DNA from: CAYFPS01 sp964345075
GTDB lineage: Bacteria > CAIWAD01
Assembly: GCA_964345075.1 (NCBI GenBank)
Contig: CAYFPS010000009.1
Coordinates: 1 to 64,000 of the forward strand
Direction: 5' to 3'
DNA: 64,000 nt
The translations under genes were made by a program, and so were the position numbers. The notes beneath the pieces are model-generated. The model was given only the letters and a program-made list of their open reading frames with translations. It made no database searches and was not told the DNA's origin. Below, piece by piece: positions 25,645 through 33,671 of this stretch. Each line of letters starts with the position of its first letter. The first letter of the stretch is position 1.

Positions 25645-26767
25645 GCTGATTGAGCGGCATATCCCGGAAATATGTTCATCAATCATTCCGCTACTATTGG
25701 TCCTACTTGCTTCATGCACGATTTCCACTCGTGTAGCTCACAATGAAATACTGATTAGTCAACATGGTGATGAATCAATCAAAAACTCAAACAAGCTGCT
25801 TGAAGACGTGTATGTTGGAGTCTCCTCATTTTGTCTAGATGAATCCACCGCAAGGGCCCAGGCTGAACGAAGCGCACGCGAGCAGATTATACAGTCCATT
25901 GAGACAAGACTTAGCGCCAGCATGATTGATAGTCTGTTAATAATGAATGAGGGCTCTGATATCCTCAGTAGTGATACCTGGGCAAATCGTCGGCTGGTCA
26001 CACTTGCCTACAACGTCATTTCAGTCCGCCCGAGTGCATTTTACGTTGAGCGCTGGGCTCGTCAGGATAATGAATACACGAAATACCATTACATCGCATG
26101 GTGTAGCATGAAGTACTCACGAGATCGACATAGTTGGTTACTGGAGGAACATGTAAAAGGGCTTGAATCAACTGTTGAAGAACTGTCCCAAAGTCTAAGT
26201 TTGGCAAAGCGAAATGGGCGATGGCAAGCGCTTATCCGTCAGCTGGCTGAAATTGAACATGCAAGCCAAGCATTACGCAGTACATATAGTGGCTTTTCTG
26301 CAGGTCAACAGGATCGGTTGCGGCTGCTTTCAAGCAGCTGGAAGGAACTATTAGGAAGGGTTAGTCTGGAGATCAATGCTGAACCTTCAGGTAGCAGTTC
26401 GATTGATCATGTACTTGATCAGGCTGTGATACAACTTGCAGGCAAGCACCTGCCCTTTAGTATTCTGAATGACAGCAGAAATGGAGCAGATTTGAAACTT
26501 GACCTGAGTCCGGCATTTCGTTTACGGGAAATCACTTCGGGACTTGTTCGTGCTGAACTAAGCTTGGAATTGGCCATCAGGGCAAGTGTATCTTCAGAAA
26601 CGCTTTGGATAGAGCGGCTTACTATTACAGAATTCGGTGCGAGCAAAAGTGCCGTTGAGCGCATAATTGGAAATCAACTCACTGCGATGAACCCGAAGCT
26701 GCAAGAGGCAATTAGCAAACTGGTTCAACATTTAGGATTTCAAGGAGGACAAGATGAAGAGAAGTAA
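25631..26767 (+). CDS. LPP20-like lipoprotein with extended C-terminal domain
   Basis: The start is GTG, overlapping the previous gene by 14 bases. The signal ends LLLVLLASC, with the lipidated cysteine at residue 29. A region at about 60-165 repeats the pattern of its neighbours (VYVGVSSFCLDESTARAQAERSAREQI ... FYVERWARQ). Then follows a helical segment (STVEELSQSLSLAKRNGRW...) and a C-terminal alpha/beta domain of about 120 residues (HVLDQAVIQLAGKHLPFSI...LKLDLSPAFRL) not recognised. Codon use is AT-richer than in flanking operons. It is probably an outer-membrane-associated periplasmic protein that assembles with its two paralogues. Confidence 0.68.
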   Translation: MKTGKLIERHIPEICSSIIPLLLVLLASCTISTRVAHNEILISQHGDESIKNSNKLLEDVYVGVSSFCLDESTARAQAERSAREQIIQSIETRLSASMIDSLLIMNEGSDILSSDTWANRRLVTLAYNVISVRPSAFYVERWARQDNEYTKYHYIAWCSMKYSRDRHSWLLEEHVKGLESTVEELSQSLSLAKRNGRWQALIRQLAEIEHASQALRSTYSGFSAGQQDRLRLLSSSWKELLGRVSLEINAEPSGSSSIDHVLDQAVIQLAGKHLPFSILNDSRNGADLKLDLSPAFRLREITSGLVRAELSLELAIRASVSSETLWIERLTITEFGASKSAVERIIGNQLTAMNPKLQEAISKLVQHLGFQGGQDEEK

Positions 26768-27356
26768 GCTGGCACTCTGGCTTTTTACGGCTTTGATTCT
26801 AACAGGATGTGCCGGAAAAAAGCTTGCAGATGGTCAAAGTAGAATGGTGGACGCTCCTGACAGACCTGTCTGGGTAGACGAACCTGAACGTGAAAGCAAT
26901 AGCGAGTTCAAGGCCTATGCAGGAGTTAGCAGGCAATACAGCATGGAGCAACAGGCACGAAATGACGCTCGCCTGAATGCTTATGTACAGGCCATTGACG
27001 ATATGGGCGTTTATGGAAAACGCAAGATTCAGCAAGTGGCAAGTGAAGTTGGTGTTTCATCTGACATCGTTAATCCAGGCATTGTCCAGGATGTCATGAC
27101 CAAGTTGAAAAGTGAAGGTGTCGCCCTTGGCGAGGTTGTTGAATGGCATATACAACATTACGAAATGAAAGAAGGCAATCGAATCAGGCCATATACTGTG
27201 GCCACTTGCCTGTTTAAAATGCCTCGAACAGCCGCTCAGGACTTTATGGAGCAGGTTTTGGCGCAGCAGGCGCTTGCAGCCGAAAACGAGCAGTTACGCG
27301 AGAACATCAATCGCGCTCTGGAAAGAATGAAGGAAATGGATGCAGCCGACTGGTAG
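26754..27356 (+). CDS. LPP20-like lipoprotein
   Basis: ATG follows AAGGAGG and overlaps the preceding gene by 14 bases. The signal MKRSKLALWLFTALILTGC ends at a lipobox cysteine (residue 19). The mature part carries PVWVDEPE and YAGVSRQYSMEQQARNDARL, the same W-P...G-S...A-A layout as the two genes before it, and a final coiled-coil-like helix (LAAENEQLRENINRALERM). FlgP and LPP20 proteins of this type form outer-membrane-associated rings or scaffolds; that comparison is inference. Confidence 0.7.
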   Translation: MKRSKLALWLFTALILTGCAGKKLADGQSRMVDAPDRPVWVDEPERESNSEFKAYAGVSRQYSMEQQARNDARLNAYVQAIDDMGVYGKRKIQQVASEVGVSSDIVNPGIVQDVMTKLKSEGVALGEVVEWHIQHYEMKEGNRIRPYTVATCLFKMPRTAAQDFMEQVLAQQALAAENEQLRENINRALERMKEMDAADW

Positions 27357-27921
27357 GCTTGAAAGCAACATGGCCCAGGGGAATGGTCTTCTTTTCTTCT
27401 CCCGGGCCATTTTTCTTTTGCTGGTTTGGAGTAAACTCTGTCTGGCAGAGCCCTCGCTATTGACACCAGCTTCAGGGGCATGTGTAGTCGGCAATGAGTT
27501 ACCTTCATTCGCCATTCTTGACAATTCGGGTAAGGTGATTTCAAGCAGGCAGATGATAAATGCAGGAATGCCGCTGTTGATCGGTTTGTGGGCCCCGTGG
27601 TGTTTACCTTGCATTGAGTCCATGGATGCAGTCAATGCATGGGATGAATCACGAAAAGCAGCGGGTTTGAATCGTTTGAACATGCTCTTCATTACTGTAG
27701 GCAGTACTGGATCGAAAGTTGATTCTCTACGCTTGACTAAAAAATGGACATTTCCTGTCGCGCATGATCGATACAATCAGATTGCCAAAAAACTTGGATT
27801 CAACAATCAATTGCCTTATTCAATCCTTACTGACAAGGATGGCGTTGTAAGCAAGATCTTTCTTACAGAGGGAGACGATTGGATAGAAATGCTGGATAAG
27901 TTCCTGAGTGATAAGCCCTAG
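27340..27921 (+). CDS. TlpA/ResA-like thioredoxin-fold protein
   Basis: The protein has an N-terminal hydrophobic export or anchor segment (about residues 17-36) and a redoxin domain with the active site WAPWCLPC (cysteines at about 88 and 91), then VGSTGSKVDSL and the cis-proline loop NNQLPYSILTDKDG. The ATG at 27340 has AAGGA five bases upstream and overlaps the previous gene. A second ATG at 27370 gives a tidier signal peptide and is equally possible. It probably handles disulphides in the periplasm, perhaps in the lipoproteins encoded beside it. It meets the minus-strand gene tail to tail with a four-base overlap. Confidence 0.8.
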   Translation: MQPTGRLESNMAQGNGLLFFSRAIFLLLVWSKLCLAEPSLLTPASGACVVGNELPSFAILDNSGKVISSRQMINAGMPLLIGLWAPWCLPCIESMDAVNAWDESRKAAGLNRLNMLFITVGSTGSKVDSLRLTKKWTFPVAHDRYNQIAKKLGFNNQLPYSILTDKDGVVSKIFLTEGDDWIEMLDKFLSDKP

Positions 27922-29678
27922 CGAAGCTTGGTTATTTGCTGAATTACGACTGCTTCAACAGGAACATCCTCGAAGTTTGAAACCCGTCCTGTAGAAACCT
28001 TTGCTATTCGATCTACGATATCCATACCAAGCACCACTTTTCCAAAAACACAATATCCCATGGCATGAGGACTATCCCCCTGGCTATCTAAAGATGGATT
28101 GTCTTTAAGATTTATAAAGAACTGACAATCAGCACTGTTTGAATCATCAGGTTTCCTTGCCATGGCAAGACTGCCGCGAATGTTCTTTAAACCATTGGAG
28201 GACTCGTTGATAATTGGCTCATGACAGTCCAGTAATTTCATTGATCGGTCAAAACCACCGCCCTGAATGACAAATCCGGGTACAACACGATGGATAAGGC
28301 TCTGCTCATAATGCCCCTCCTCCACATATCTTTCAAAATTCTGACATGTATAAGGCGCTGCATTGTAGTCCAGTTCGACAACGATAGAGCCTAAATTGGT
28401 ATCAATTGAAAATCGTTTACTCCCCTTCAGCCTGCGGGTCATTTCAACACTTGGTTTTGCCATTCGAACCGGCAATTCATTGATTATCTGGCCATGGCTT
28501 TGAACCAGCCAGTCGAGCTGAAGCGTTTCCTGCTCTCGAATTTCGATCGTTGACTCACGCTGACCAACTTGCATACGGTGCTGACCGATTGGAAGCTGAA
28601 CCACTAAAGGGGTCTCACCGATGTCTTGGCCATCGATTAGAACAGGCAGTATTAGCGCATTCTCGCGAATATCATGTGCCCTGATATCAAGGGCACCAAG
28701 ACGGGGTCGAACTACAAAATGTTCCTCAGTTAAATCACCTCGAGATACTTGCACAATCTTCATTTCACGATAATAAGTGCTCCCTTCCCCAACAATCACT
28801 TGGTGAGCTCCAAAGCCCGTCAACATGCGAAAGATGGGTGTATATCCAAGCTCCTGCCCATCCATGACAACCGGCTGGCCTGTTGGCTCGGAAAAGATGC
28901 TCAGATAGCCAAATGTTGGAATCAACTCAAAATGAAGTTGTTGGCTTTGAATGATGTTTTCGGTAACGATGTAGTCTTCATAACGAGGATAGGAGAGCTT
29001 TACGCGAACAGCACCCGAAGGCAAAATGCGAGAGCAGGGTGTCTCGCCCTGATAGCTGCCATTCAGATAAAGCGTAGCACCTGCAGGTTGGCTTACAAAT
29101 TTTACAACGTGATTCTTTTGAAGATCGGGGTTCCAATCCTGTGCGTTTCCTTGATTGGCTCTATCTGGCCAAACCCCCACTGCACCAACCATGCTAAAAA
29201 GAATGTCCGCGTGATCGCAGGCACAGTCCTTCAATGAGAGCCAGCCTTTAGCCTTGCATTCTTCCATGCCCAGTAGAATACTGGTTTCGGTGTCATAAAG
29301 ACTAAGCTGAATCAGAAAATAATCAGCATTGATGTGGATGATCTTGCTCGATAACATCCAGCGAGATTGCAGACTTCTTGCCAGACTTATCTGGCAGCTA
29401 GCATCAATACAATCGATATCGATGTCATTTTCCCGCAGTACTTCCAGTGTGGTCGCACTGGTTAACACAATCACTTGATCACGAAGAACATCCTGGGCGC
29501 GACCTCGAAGCGCATCCAGTATGGCTTCCTGCTGATCCTTGGTTATGTTCGGTACTGGCAGTGTATTCTGATCCAGAACGACCAGGATTTCTCGTGCATT
29601 TGCAAAAATCGCCACAAACAGAAAAATCAGCATGCTGATTAATAATCGATCAGGCCAGACAGATACACGCTTCTGCAT
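27918..29678 (-). CDS. exported PEGA-repeat protein fused to a cyclophilin-type peptidyl-prolyl isomerase
   Basis: The order is: signal peptide or anchor (residues 1-28); a CsgG/TolB-N-like domain (about 30-160, with DCIDASCQISLARSLQSRWM); three PEGA-type beta modules (about 185-410, e.g. SQPAGATLYLNGSYQGETPC, SEPTGQPVVMDGQELGYTP, PVLIDGQDIGETPL); then a cyclophilin domain (about 420-586) with FERYVEEGHYEQSLIHRVV, GFVIQGGGFD, SLAMARKPDDSNSADCQFF and GYCVFGKVVLGMD. The catalytic-site RVxxGFxIQGG signature is kept. PEGA modules bind surface structures. Base composition is AT-rich like the three lipoprotein genes. I do not know this exact fusion as a named family. Confidence 0.8.
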   Translation of the reverse strand: MQKRVSVWPDRLLISMLIFLFVAIFANAREILVVLDQNTLPVPNITKDQQEAILDALRGRAQDVLRDQVIVLTSATTLEVLRENDIDIDCIDASCQISLARSLQSRWMLSSKIIHINADYFLIQLSLYDTETSILLGMEECKAKGWLSLKDCACDHADILFSMVGAVGVWPDRANQGNAQDWNPDLQKNHVVKFVSQPAGATLYLNGSYQGETPCSRILPSGAVRVKLSYPRYEDYIVTENIIQSQQLHFELIPTFGYLSIFSEPTGQPVVMDGQELGYTPIFRMLTGFGAHQVIVGEGSTYYREMKIVQVSRGDLTEEHFVVRPRLGALDIRAHDIRENALILPVLIDGQDIGETPLVVQLPIGQHRMQVGQRESTIEIREQETLQLDWLVQSHGQIINELPVRMAKPSVEMTRRLKGSKRFSIDTNLGSIVVELDYNAAPYTCQNFERYVEEGHYEQSLIHRVVPGFVIQGGGFDRSMKLLDCHEPIINESSNGLKNIRGSLAMARKPDDSNSADCQFFINLKDNPSLDSQGDSPHAMGYCVFGKVVLGMDIVDRIAKVSTGRVSNFEDVPVEAVVIQQITKLR

Positions 29679-29791
29679 TGCATTTTAGTCCAGAATTACT
29701 TGCCCTACTGGCAACATCATCCCAACAAAGTGCTAATTGGCTTTCATAATGCAAATTCTGGCTCAATGATCAATAAGAATTCGATCACATA

Positions 29792-32782
29792 TTATTTTGC
29801 ACCTTCGCGTTCAGCAGAGCAATTTTCGGGTGCTTGCCAACCCGATGGCTTCACAATCAAGCCTTTGCGATTTCTCGCATTCATCAGAATTTCTACTGGC
29901 TGATCGAAGCGCAGGTGGCGCAAGGTTTCGGAAGTGGCATGGGGCTTGACCCTCATCAGCCAGTCCCAGTCCAGCTGACCTTCGCCCTGATCGGGGTTAA
30001 CAGTGAAGTAGCCAATGCCCAAACTGCTCAGATTCTGGAAGAAATGGCTGCCCTGACTGGGTGTCACGATCAAATCGCGGAAGCCGGTCTCGACAATCGC
30101 TCGAACCCCGTAGATATGATCCCACGTGACCGGAATGCCCAGCCAGGGATCGCTTGAGCCCCAGCGCCCGACGCCAATCAACAGGTATGGCCGTCCTTCA
30201 CTGGCCAGCTTTTGATTCATCTGACCGACTTCCCGCGCTGTTTGGCGGCTGTTACGTCGTTCAAAGCGCTCGATGTCAACCATCACGATATCGTGAACAT
30301 CCTGAATGCGCCCTGCGCCCAGCACGCTGCTGCTTTGGCAGAGTTTTTCTGCTTCGGGTACATCCAGATTGAGCTCTTCCATCTCCTGTGAAAGCACCAT
30401 CGGCCGCATCTGCAGAATCGAGAATTCCTGCTTGTCGCGGCCCTTGGGAAAGAGGTTGACGGCAAATTCCAGCTCAACCGCCCGTCCCATTCCCCGGCTG
30501 CCAATCTTAAGCACGCGGCTCAAAATATCAGCCAGCGGAAAGAGTTCGTGCTTCAAAATGGGGGCAAAGCTGACAAAGCGCGCGCCTGGCTGACTTAAAC
30601 CATCGTAGACCGCGTCATTTGCAGGGGAATAAACAGAGCCGACGTAAGCCAGACTTCCATCGCGCTCGGCCTGCTCCAGATCAAGCAGCTCGAGCTCATT
30701 GCCCTCTTCCTGTCCCGGCTCGCTCTGCTGATTCAGCTGCAGGGCGTAGAAGTGTTTTTGGGAATACTGCAAGGCTTCGCGGGCATTCATGTACATGCCC
30801 AGGTGCCTGGGGTAGCGCGGACAGAAGCGAATGGTCTCTGCGCCTTCGCTGACCAGATGCCCCAGTCCCAGCGCCAGATTGGCCACACCGTCATCGTCAC
30901 GGGCGGGCTCAGCAGGATAGAAATTGTAACTGCGCGCAGTGCCCGAAACCGCCGGGTAGTAGTGATTGCCGTGGACGGCCCCCTGCAGCTTCTGCACGAT
31001 CACGGCCATCTTCTCCTCTTCCATGCGGTAAGGAGTCGATTGCATGTAGCGTTTGGCTGCCTGACTGAAGGTTGAGGCAAAAACCAGTTTGATCGCTCGA
31101 ATCAGATCCTGCAATCGTTCATCCAGGTCGCTGGAAGAATTGGGCAGCATGACGGTACGGTAGATGCCGGCAAAGGGCTGGTACTGGCTGTCTTCAAGCA
31201 GGCTGGAACTGCGAACGGCCAGCGGGTAATCCATCATCTCAACCAGATTGCGCAGGTCCAGTTGAAAGAGCGGCGGAAAGATGGCTTCCAGGAAGCGCTG
31301 CCGAATCTCCTCATCGCTTTCGCATTCAAGGGCAAATTCCTGCAGGCTGTTCAGCTCCATGAACTGATCGAAGACTTCCGTGCAAAGGACGACAGCCGGT
31401 GGAATGGAAACGCGCACACCCGGCCAGCGCCCGCGCAGATCACCCAGACTGATCAGGTGTCGCACGAAGGAAATGCCACGCGCTTTGCCGCCCATACTGC
31501 CCTTTCCGATCTGGGCGAGCGAATTGGTTGCATCAAATGTATCACGGCTGAATTCGCTGACAATACCGCGGGTACGGTCCTGACGATAGTCGGAAAGGGT
31601 TTCTATCAGGTAATCTCGAATGCTCTCGACATCGGGATAGTCGCCAACCCGCTTGGGCTCCAGAACACGGGCAAGACCGAATTCAGTCCGGGCCTTGAGC
31701 CATTTGGAAAAGTGTCCACGCTCGGCATGGTAATAGAGGCTTTCCGCAGGAATGGTGGCCAGTTGCCTTTCCAGCCCATGCAAATCACGGGCGCGGGCGA
31801 TGGCCGTCCCGTCGGGCAGCCGAAAGATGAAATCACCAAAGCCGAAGTTGTCGCGCATGAATTCGCGCACAATGCCCAAAAGGCGCGGACTCTTCTTGTG
31901 CACGCTGGCCACATCCAGCCGGTCACCCAACTCATGCACGTGCGGCTGATTGGACTGCAGCAGAATCGGCAGACCCTCACTATCCTTGCGAACCGCCTTG
32001 ATCAGCTTTACGCCAGCATCCGGATCATTCTTTCCAGCTCTTGGAAACTCAAGATCCGTGATGATTCCCAGCAGATGATCGCGGTGGCGTTCGTACTGCT
32101 GCCAAGCTTCTTCGTAGGTCTGGCAGAGCAGAATCTTCGGCCGGGCGCGCATGCGAATCATCTTGTGCGCAAGATTCAGGCCCTCTCCCTGTAGCCGCTG
32201 TGCCTGGTTGACAATTTCCGTGTAAATACTGGGCAGGTAGGACGAATAGAACCGAATGTTGTCCTCAACCAGCAAAATGGCCTGCACGCCCATCATGGTG
32301 GAATCGTGCACCACATTCATGCGGTCTTCCACCAGCTTGACGATGGCCAGCAGAATGCGGAAGTCGCCCTGCCAGACAAAGACATAATCGATCAGGTGCT
32401 GGTCTTCATGCTCGAGGATCGGGCCCATATGCCGGTTGTCATAGGTCAGCAGGATAACCGGAATGTCTGCGTTCAGTTCGCGAATGCGCCTGACCAGTTT
32501 GAGCACATGCATGTCGCCCACATTCACCGTCATCAGCAGCATGTCGTAGTGCCGGCCCTGTTTCAGCAGCTCGACGGCCTTGGATGCCCGTGATACACGT
32601 GTAACTTTTGGCGCATGGACCAGGTTGAGATTGGCGAATTCGCTGGTGATCAGGTCCTGCAGCTGGCCATCCTGCGCGAGGATGAAAGCATCATACAGGC
32701 TCGCAACCAGCAGGATCTCTCCGACGCGGTTCTGAACCAGTTCCTGAAATCCGGCGATGTGATCAAAACGATGAAGGCTCAC
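29792..32782 (-). CDS. receiver-like/PPDK_N protein related to phosphoenolpyruvate synthase
   Basis: This 996-residue cytoplasmic protein has two receiver-like domains at about 20-150 (EILLVASLYDAFI, PVILLTYDN) and 165-310 (AILLVEDNIRFYSSYLP, GIITDLEFPRAG). A long PPDK_N ATP-grasp-like region follows (about 430-880) with IGKGSMGGKARGISFV and MDYPLAVRSSSLLEDSQYQPFAGIYRT, the nucleotide-binding signature of PEP synthase. The swivelling phosphohistidine domain of PEP synthase is not recognisable, so this is not a standard PEP synthase. Such proteins occur in FCB bacteria without a settled function. Composition returns to GC-rich here. A terminator and a 46-bp palindrome lie in its 5' region. Confidence 0.75.
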   Translation of the reverse strand: MSLHRFDHIAGFQELVQNRVGEILLVASLYDAFILAQDGQLQDLITSEFANLNLVHAPKVTRVSRASKAVELLKQGRHYDMLLMTVNVGDMHVLKLVRRIRELNADIPVILLTYDNRHMGPILEHEDQHLIDYVFVWQGDFRILLAIVKLVEDRMNVVHDSTMMGVQAILLVEDNIRFYSSYLPSIYTEIVNQAQRLQGEGLNLAHKMIRMRARPKILLCQTYEEAWQQYERHRDHLLGIITDLEFPRAGKNDPDAGVKLIKAVRKDSEGLPILLQSNQPHVHELGDRLDVASVHKKSPRLLGIVREFMRDNFGFGDFIFRLPDGTAIARARDLHGLERQLATIPAESLYYHAERGHFSKWLKARTEFGLARVLEPKRVGDYPDVESIRDYLIETLSDYRQDRTRGIVSEFSRDTFDATNSLAQIGKGSMGGKARGISFVRHLISLGDLRGRWPGVRVSIPPAVVLCTEVFDQFMELNSLQEFALECESDEEIRQRFLEAIFPPLFQLDLRNLVEMMDYPLAVRSSSLLEDSQYQPFAGIYRTVMLPNSSSDLDERLQDLIRAIKLVFASTFSQAAKRYMQSTPYRMEEEKMAVIVQKLQGAVHGNHYYPAVSGTARSYNFYPAEPARDDDGVANLALGLGHLVSEGAETIRFCPRYPRHLGMYMNAREALQYSQKHFYALQLNQQSEPGQEEGNELELLDLEQAERDGSLAYVGSVYSPANDAVYDGLSQPGARFVSFAPILKHELFPLADILSRVLKIGSRGMGRAVELEFAVNLFPKGRDKQEFSILQMRPMVLSQEMEELNLDVPEAEKLCQSSSVLGAGRIQDVHDIVMVDIERFERRNSRQTAREVGQMNQKLASEGRPYLLIGVGRWGSSDPWLGIPVTWDHIYGVRAIVETGFRDLIVTPSQGSHFFQNLSSLGIGYFTVNPDQGEGQLDWDWLMRVKPHATSETLRHLRFDQPVEILMNARNRKGLIVKPSGWQAPENCSAEREGAK

Positions 32783-32877
32783 GGTTGCTCCTGAATGGGC
32801 GGTTCAGGTCAATATAGCGTTAGGGAGAGTAGCAGGCATATCACGGGAGGCTGATGGGATGTATGTATGCGATGAAA

Positions 32878-32923
32878 GGTGCCAGACACGTGCCAGACAC
32901 GTGTCTGGCACGTGTCTGGCACC
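32878..32923. repeat. 46-bp perfect palindrome
   Basis: Bases 32878-32900 are the exact reverse complement of 32901-32923. Each arm consists of two copies of GTGCCAGACAC. The element lies 96 bases upstream of the PPDK_N gene and 37 bases after a terminator. It could fold into a cruciform or hairpin or bind a repressor; TGGCACG plus a GGC twelve bases on weakly resembles a -24/-12 element on both strands. Confidence 0.85.
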
Positions 32924-32960
32924 CCGTCCAAAAACCCGGAAACCGTCCGAATCTCCAGAC

Positions 32961-32994
32961 AAAAAAAGACCCGCCCATCTTGCGATGAGCGGGT
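32961..32994 (-). terminator. strong rho-independent terminator upstream of the PPDK_N gene
   Basis: On the minus strand ACCCGCTCATC and GATGGGCGGGT pair fully (one G-U) around the tetraloop GCAA and are followed by C and seven T. It ends a transcript coming from 33.1-33.2 kb, not a protein gene. Confidence 0.85.
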
Positions 32995-33157
32995 ACCTTC
33001 TCCTTGGCCGGGAAATCACTTCCCGCAGGGCAAACCGAAAGGGGCACTGCCATAGCGGCTGGCAGGGTCCGATCAGCTTCCGTCCTTCTTCGAGGCCCGA
33101 TCCGATGTCCCCACAACTCTCAGGTGCCGAAGAAAGGGGTCATGACGGTCGCTGATT
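32961..33157 (-). ncRNA. putative structured RNA or 5' leader ending in a terminator
   Basis: No credible reading frame fills 32783-33350. On the minus strand a long imperfect stem spans 33058-33165: GCTGGCAG/CTGCCAGC, ATCAGC/GCTGAT, CCGTC/GACGG and CTTCTTCG/CGAAGAAAG pair in register (about 27 pairs) around a loop of about 35 bases. A second hairpin (CGGGAA/TTCCCG) follows, then the terminator. A possible -24/-12 promoter lies just upstream; the likely start near 33157 would leave out the outermost helix. The about 195-base size recalls 6S RNA, but the 6S core was not recognised. It may be an independent small RNA or an attenuating leader of the PPDK_N gene. Confidence 0.5.
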
Positions 33158-33167
33158 CTGCCAGCGT

Positions 33168-33184
33168 TGCATAATTCATGCCAG
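33168..33184 (-). promoter_or_regulatory. possible sigma54 (-24/-12) promoter
   Basis: CTGGCATGAATTATGCA on the minus strand keeps GG and GC at the exact 12-base spacing of RpoN promoters, with TGGCAT for TGGCAC and ATGC for TTGC. It points into the structured RNA region. Confidence 0.4.
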
Positions 33185-33350
33185 TTTGAGCGGAAAATTG
33201 ATCCTTTTGATCTTAATACACTTCAAAGAATCCAGCCCGAGCATGCGTCTTGCACCGTCCAAAATTTGTGTTCAAGCTGTCCAGGATCGGGCAGTGCTCA
33301 AAGCTGGCAATGCCACAAATAACAAGGGCGACCTCGCGGCCGCCCCTGTC

Positions 33351-33671
33351 CTAACTCCATTCATCCGGTTGCCAGGATGCCAGGCTCATATCTACCTGAT
33401 CCTGCGCGCGAAATGGCACGTCCTCCAGCCAGAGGCGTTCGAATTGCTCTCTTCTGGCTTCATCCTCCGGAATGCGACTGAATCCGTCGGCGGACAGAAC
33501 ACGGTGCCAGGGCAGAGTCGGATCCGGCAGATGGCGACAGAGCCAGGCAGCCAGTCTGGCCTGACCGGGTGCACCGGCCAGTTCAGCCAGTCGCCCGTAA
33601 CTGATCACCTTGCCCGCCGGGATTTCACCCAGCAGGGCCGTCATTCTCTTTAGCAGTTCAACGCGATCCAT
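33351..33671 (-). CDS. alkyltransferase-like DNA repair protein (Trp in place of the acceptor Cys)
   Basis: This 106-residue protein matches the C-terminal domain of O6-alkylguanine-DNA alkyltransferases: GKVISYGRLAELAG (about residues 20-33), RLAAWLCRHL and then PWHRVL at 54-59. The acceptor cysteine of the PCHRV motif is replaced by tryptophan (residue 55). That change defines alkyltransferase-like proteins, which bind bulky alkylguanines without removing them and hand the lesion to nucleotide excision repair. Its ATG overlaps the stop of the protease gene by one base (TAATG). Confidence 0.88.
   Translation of the reverse strand: MDRVELLKRMTALLGEIPAGKVISYGRLAELAGAPGQARLAAWLCRHLPDPTLPWHRVLSADGFSRIPEDEARREQFERLWLEDVPFRAQDQVDMSLASWQPDEWS

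Noticed and set aside
24183..29790. Integrase-bounded genomic island at tRNA-Gln
   Set aside because: No integrase gene and no direct repeat of the tRNA 3' end were found near 29.7-29.8 kb. Only composition and position support accessory DNA.
33001..33060. c-di-GMP-I (GEMM) riboswitch
   Set aside because: CAGGGCAAACCGAAAGG matches part of the aptamer core, but the GACGCAAAGCC half and the tetraloop-receptor helix are missing.
33001..33170. Glycine riboswitch on the plus strand
   Set aside because: AACTCTCAGG and CCGAAAGGGGCA recall the glycine aptamer, but they are in the wrong arrangement, no gene follows on that strand and the terminator points the other way.
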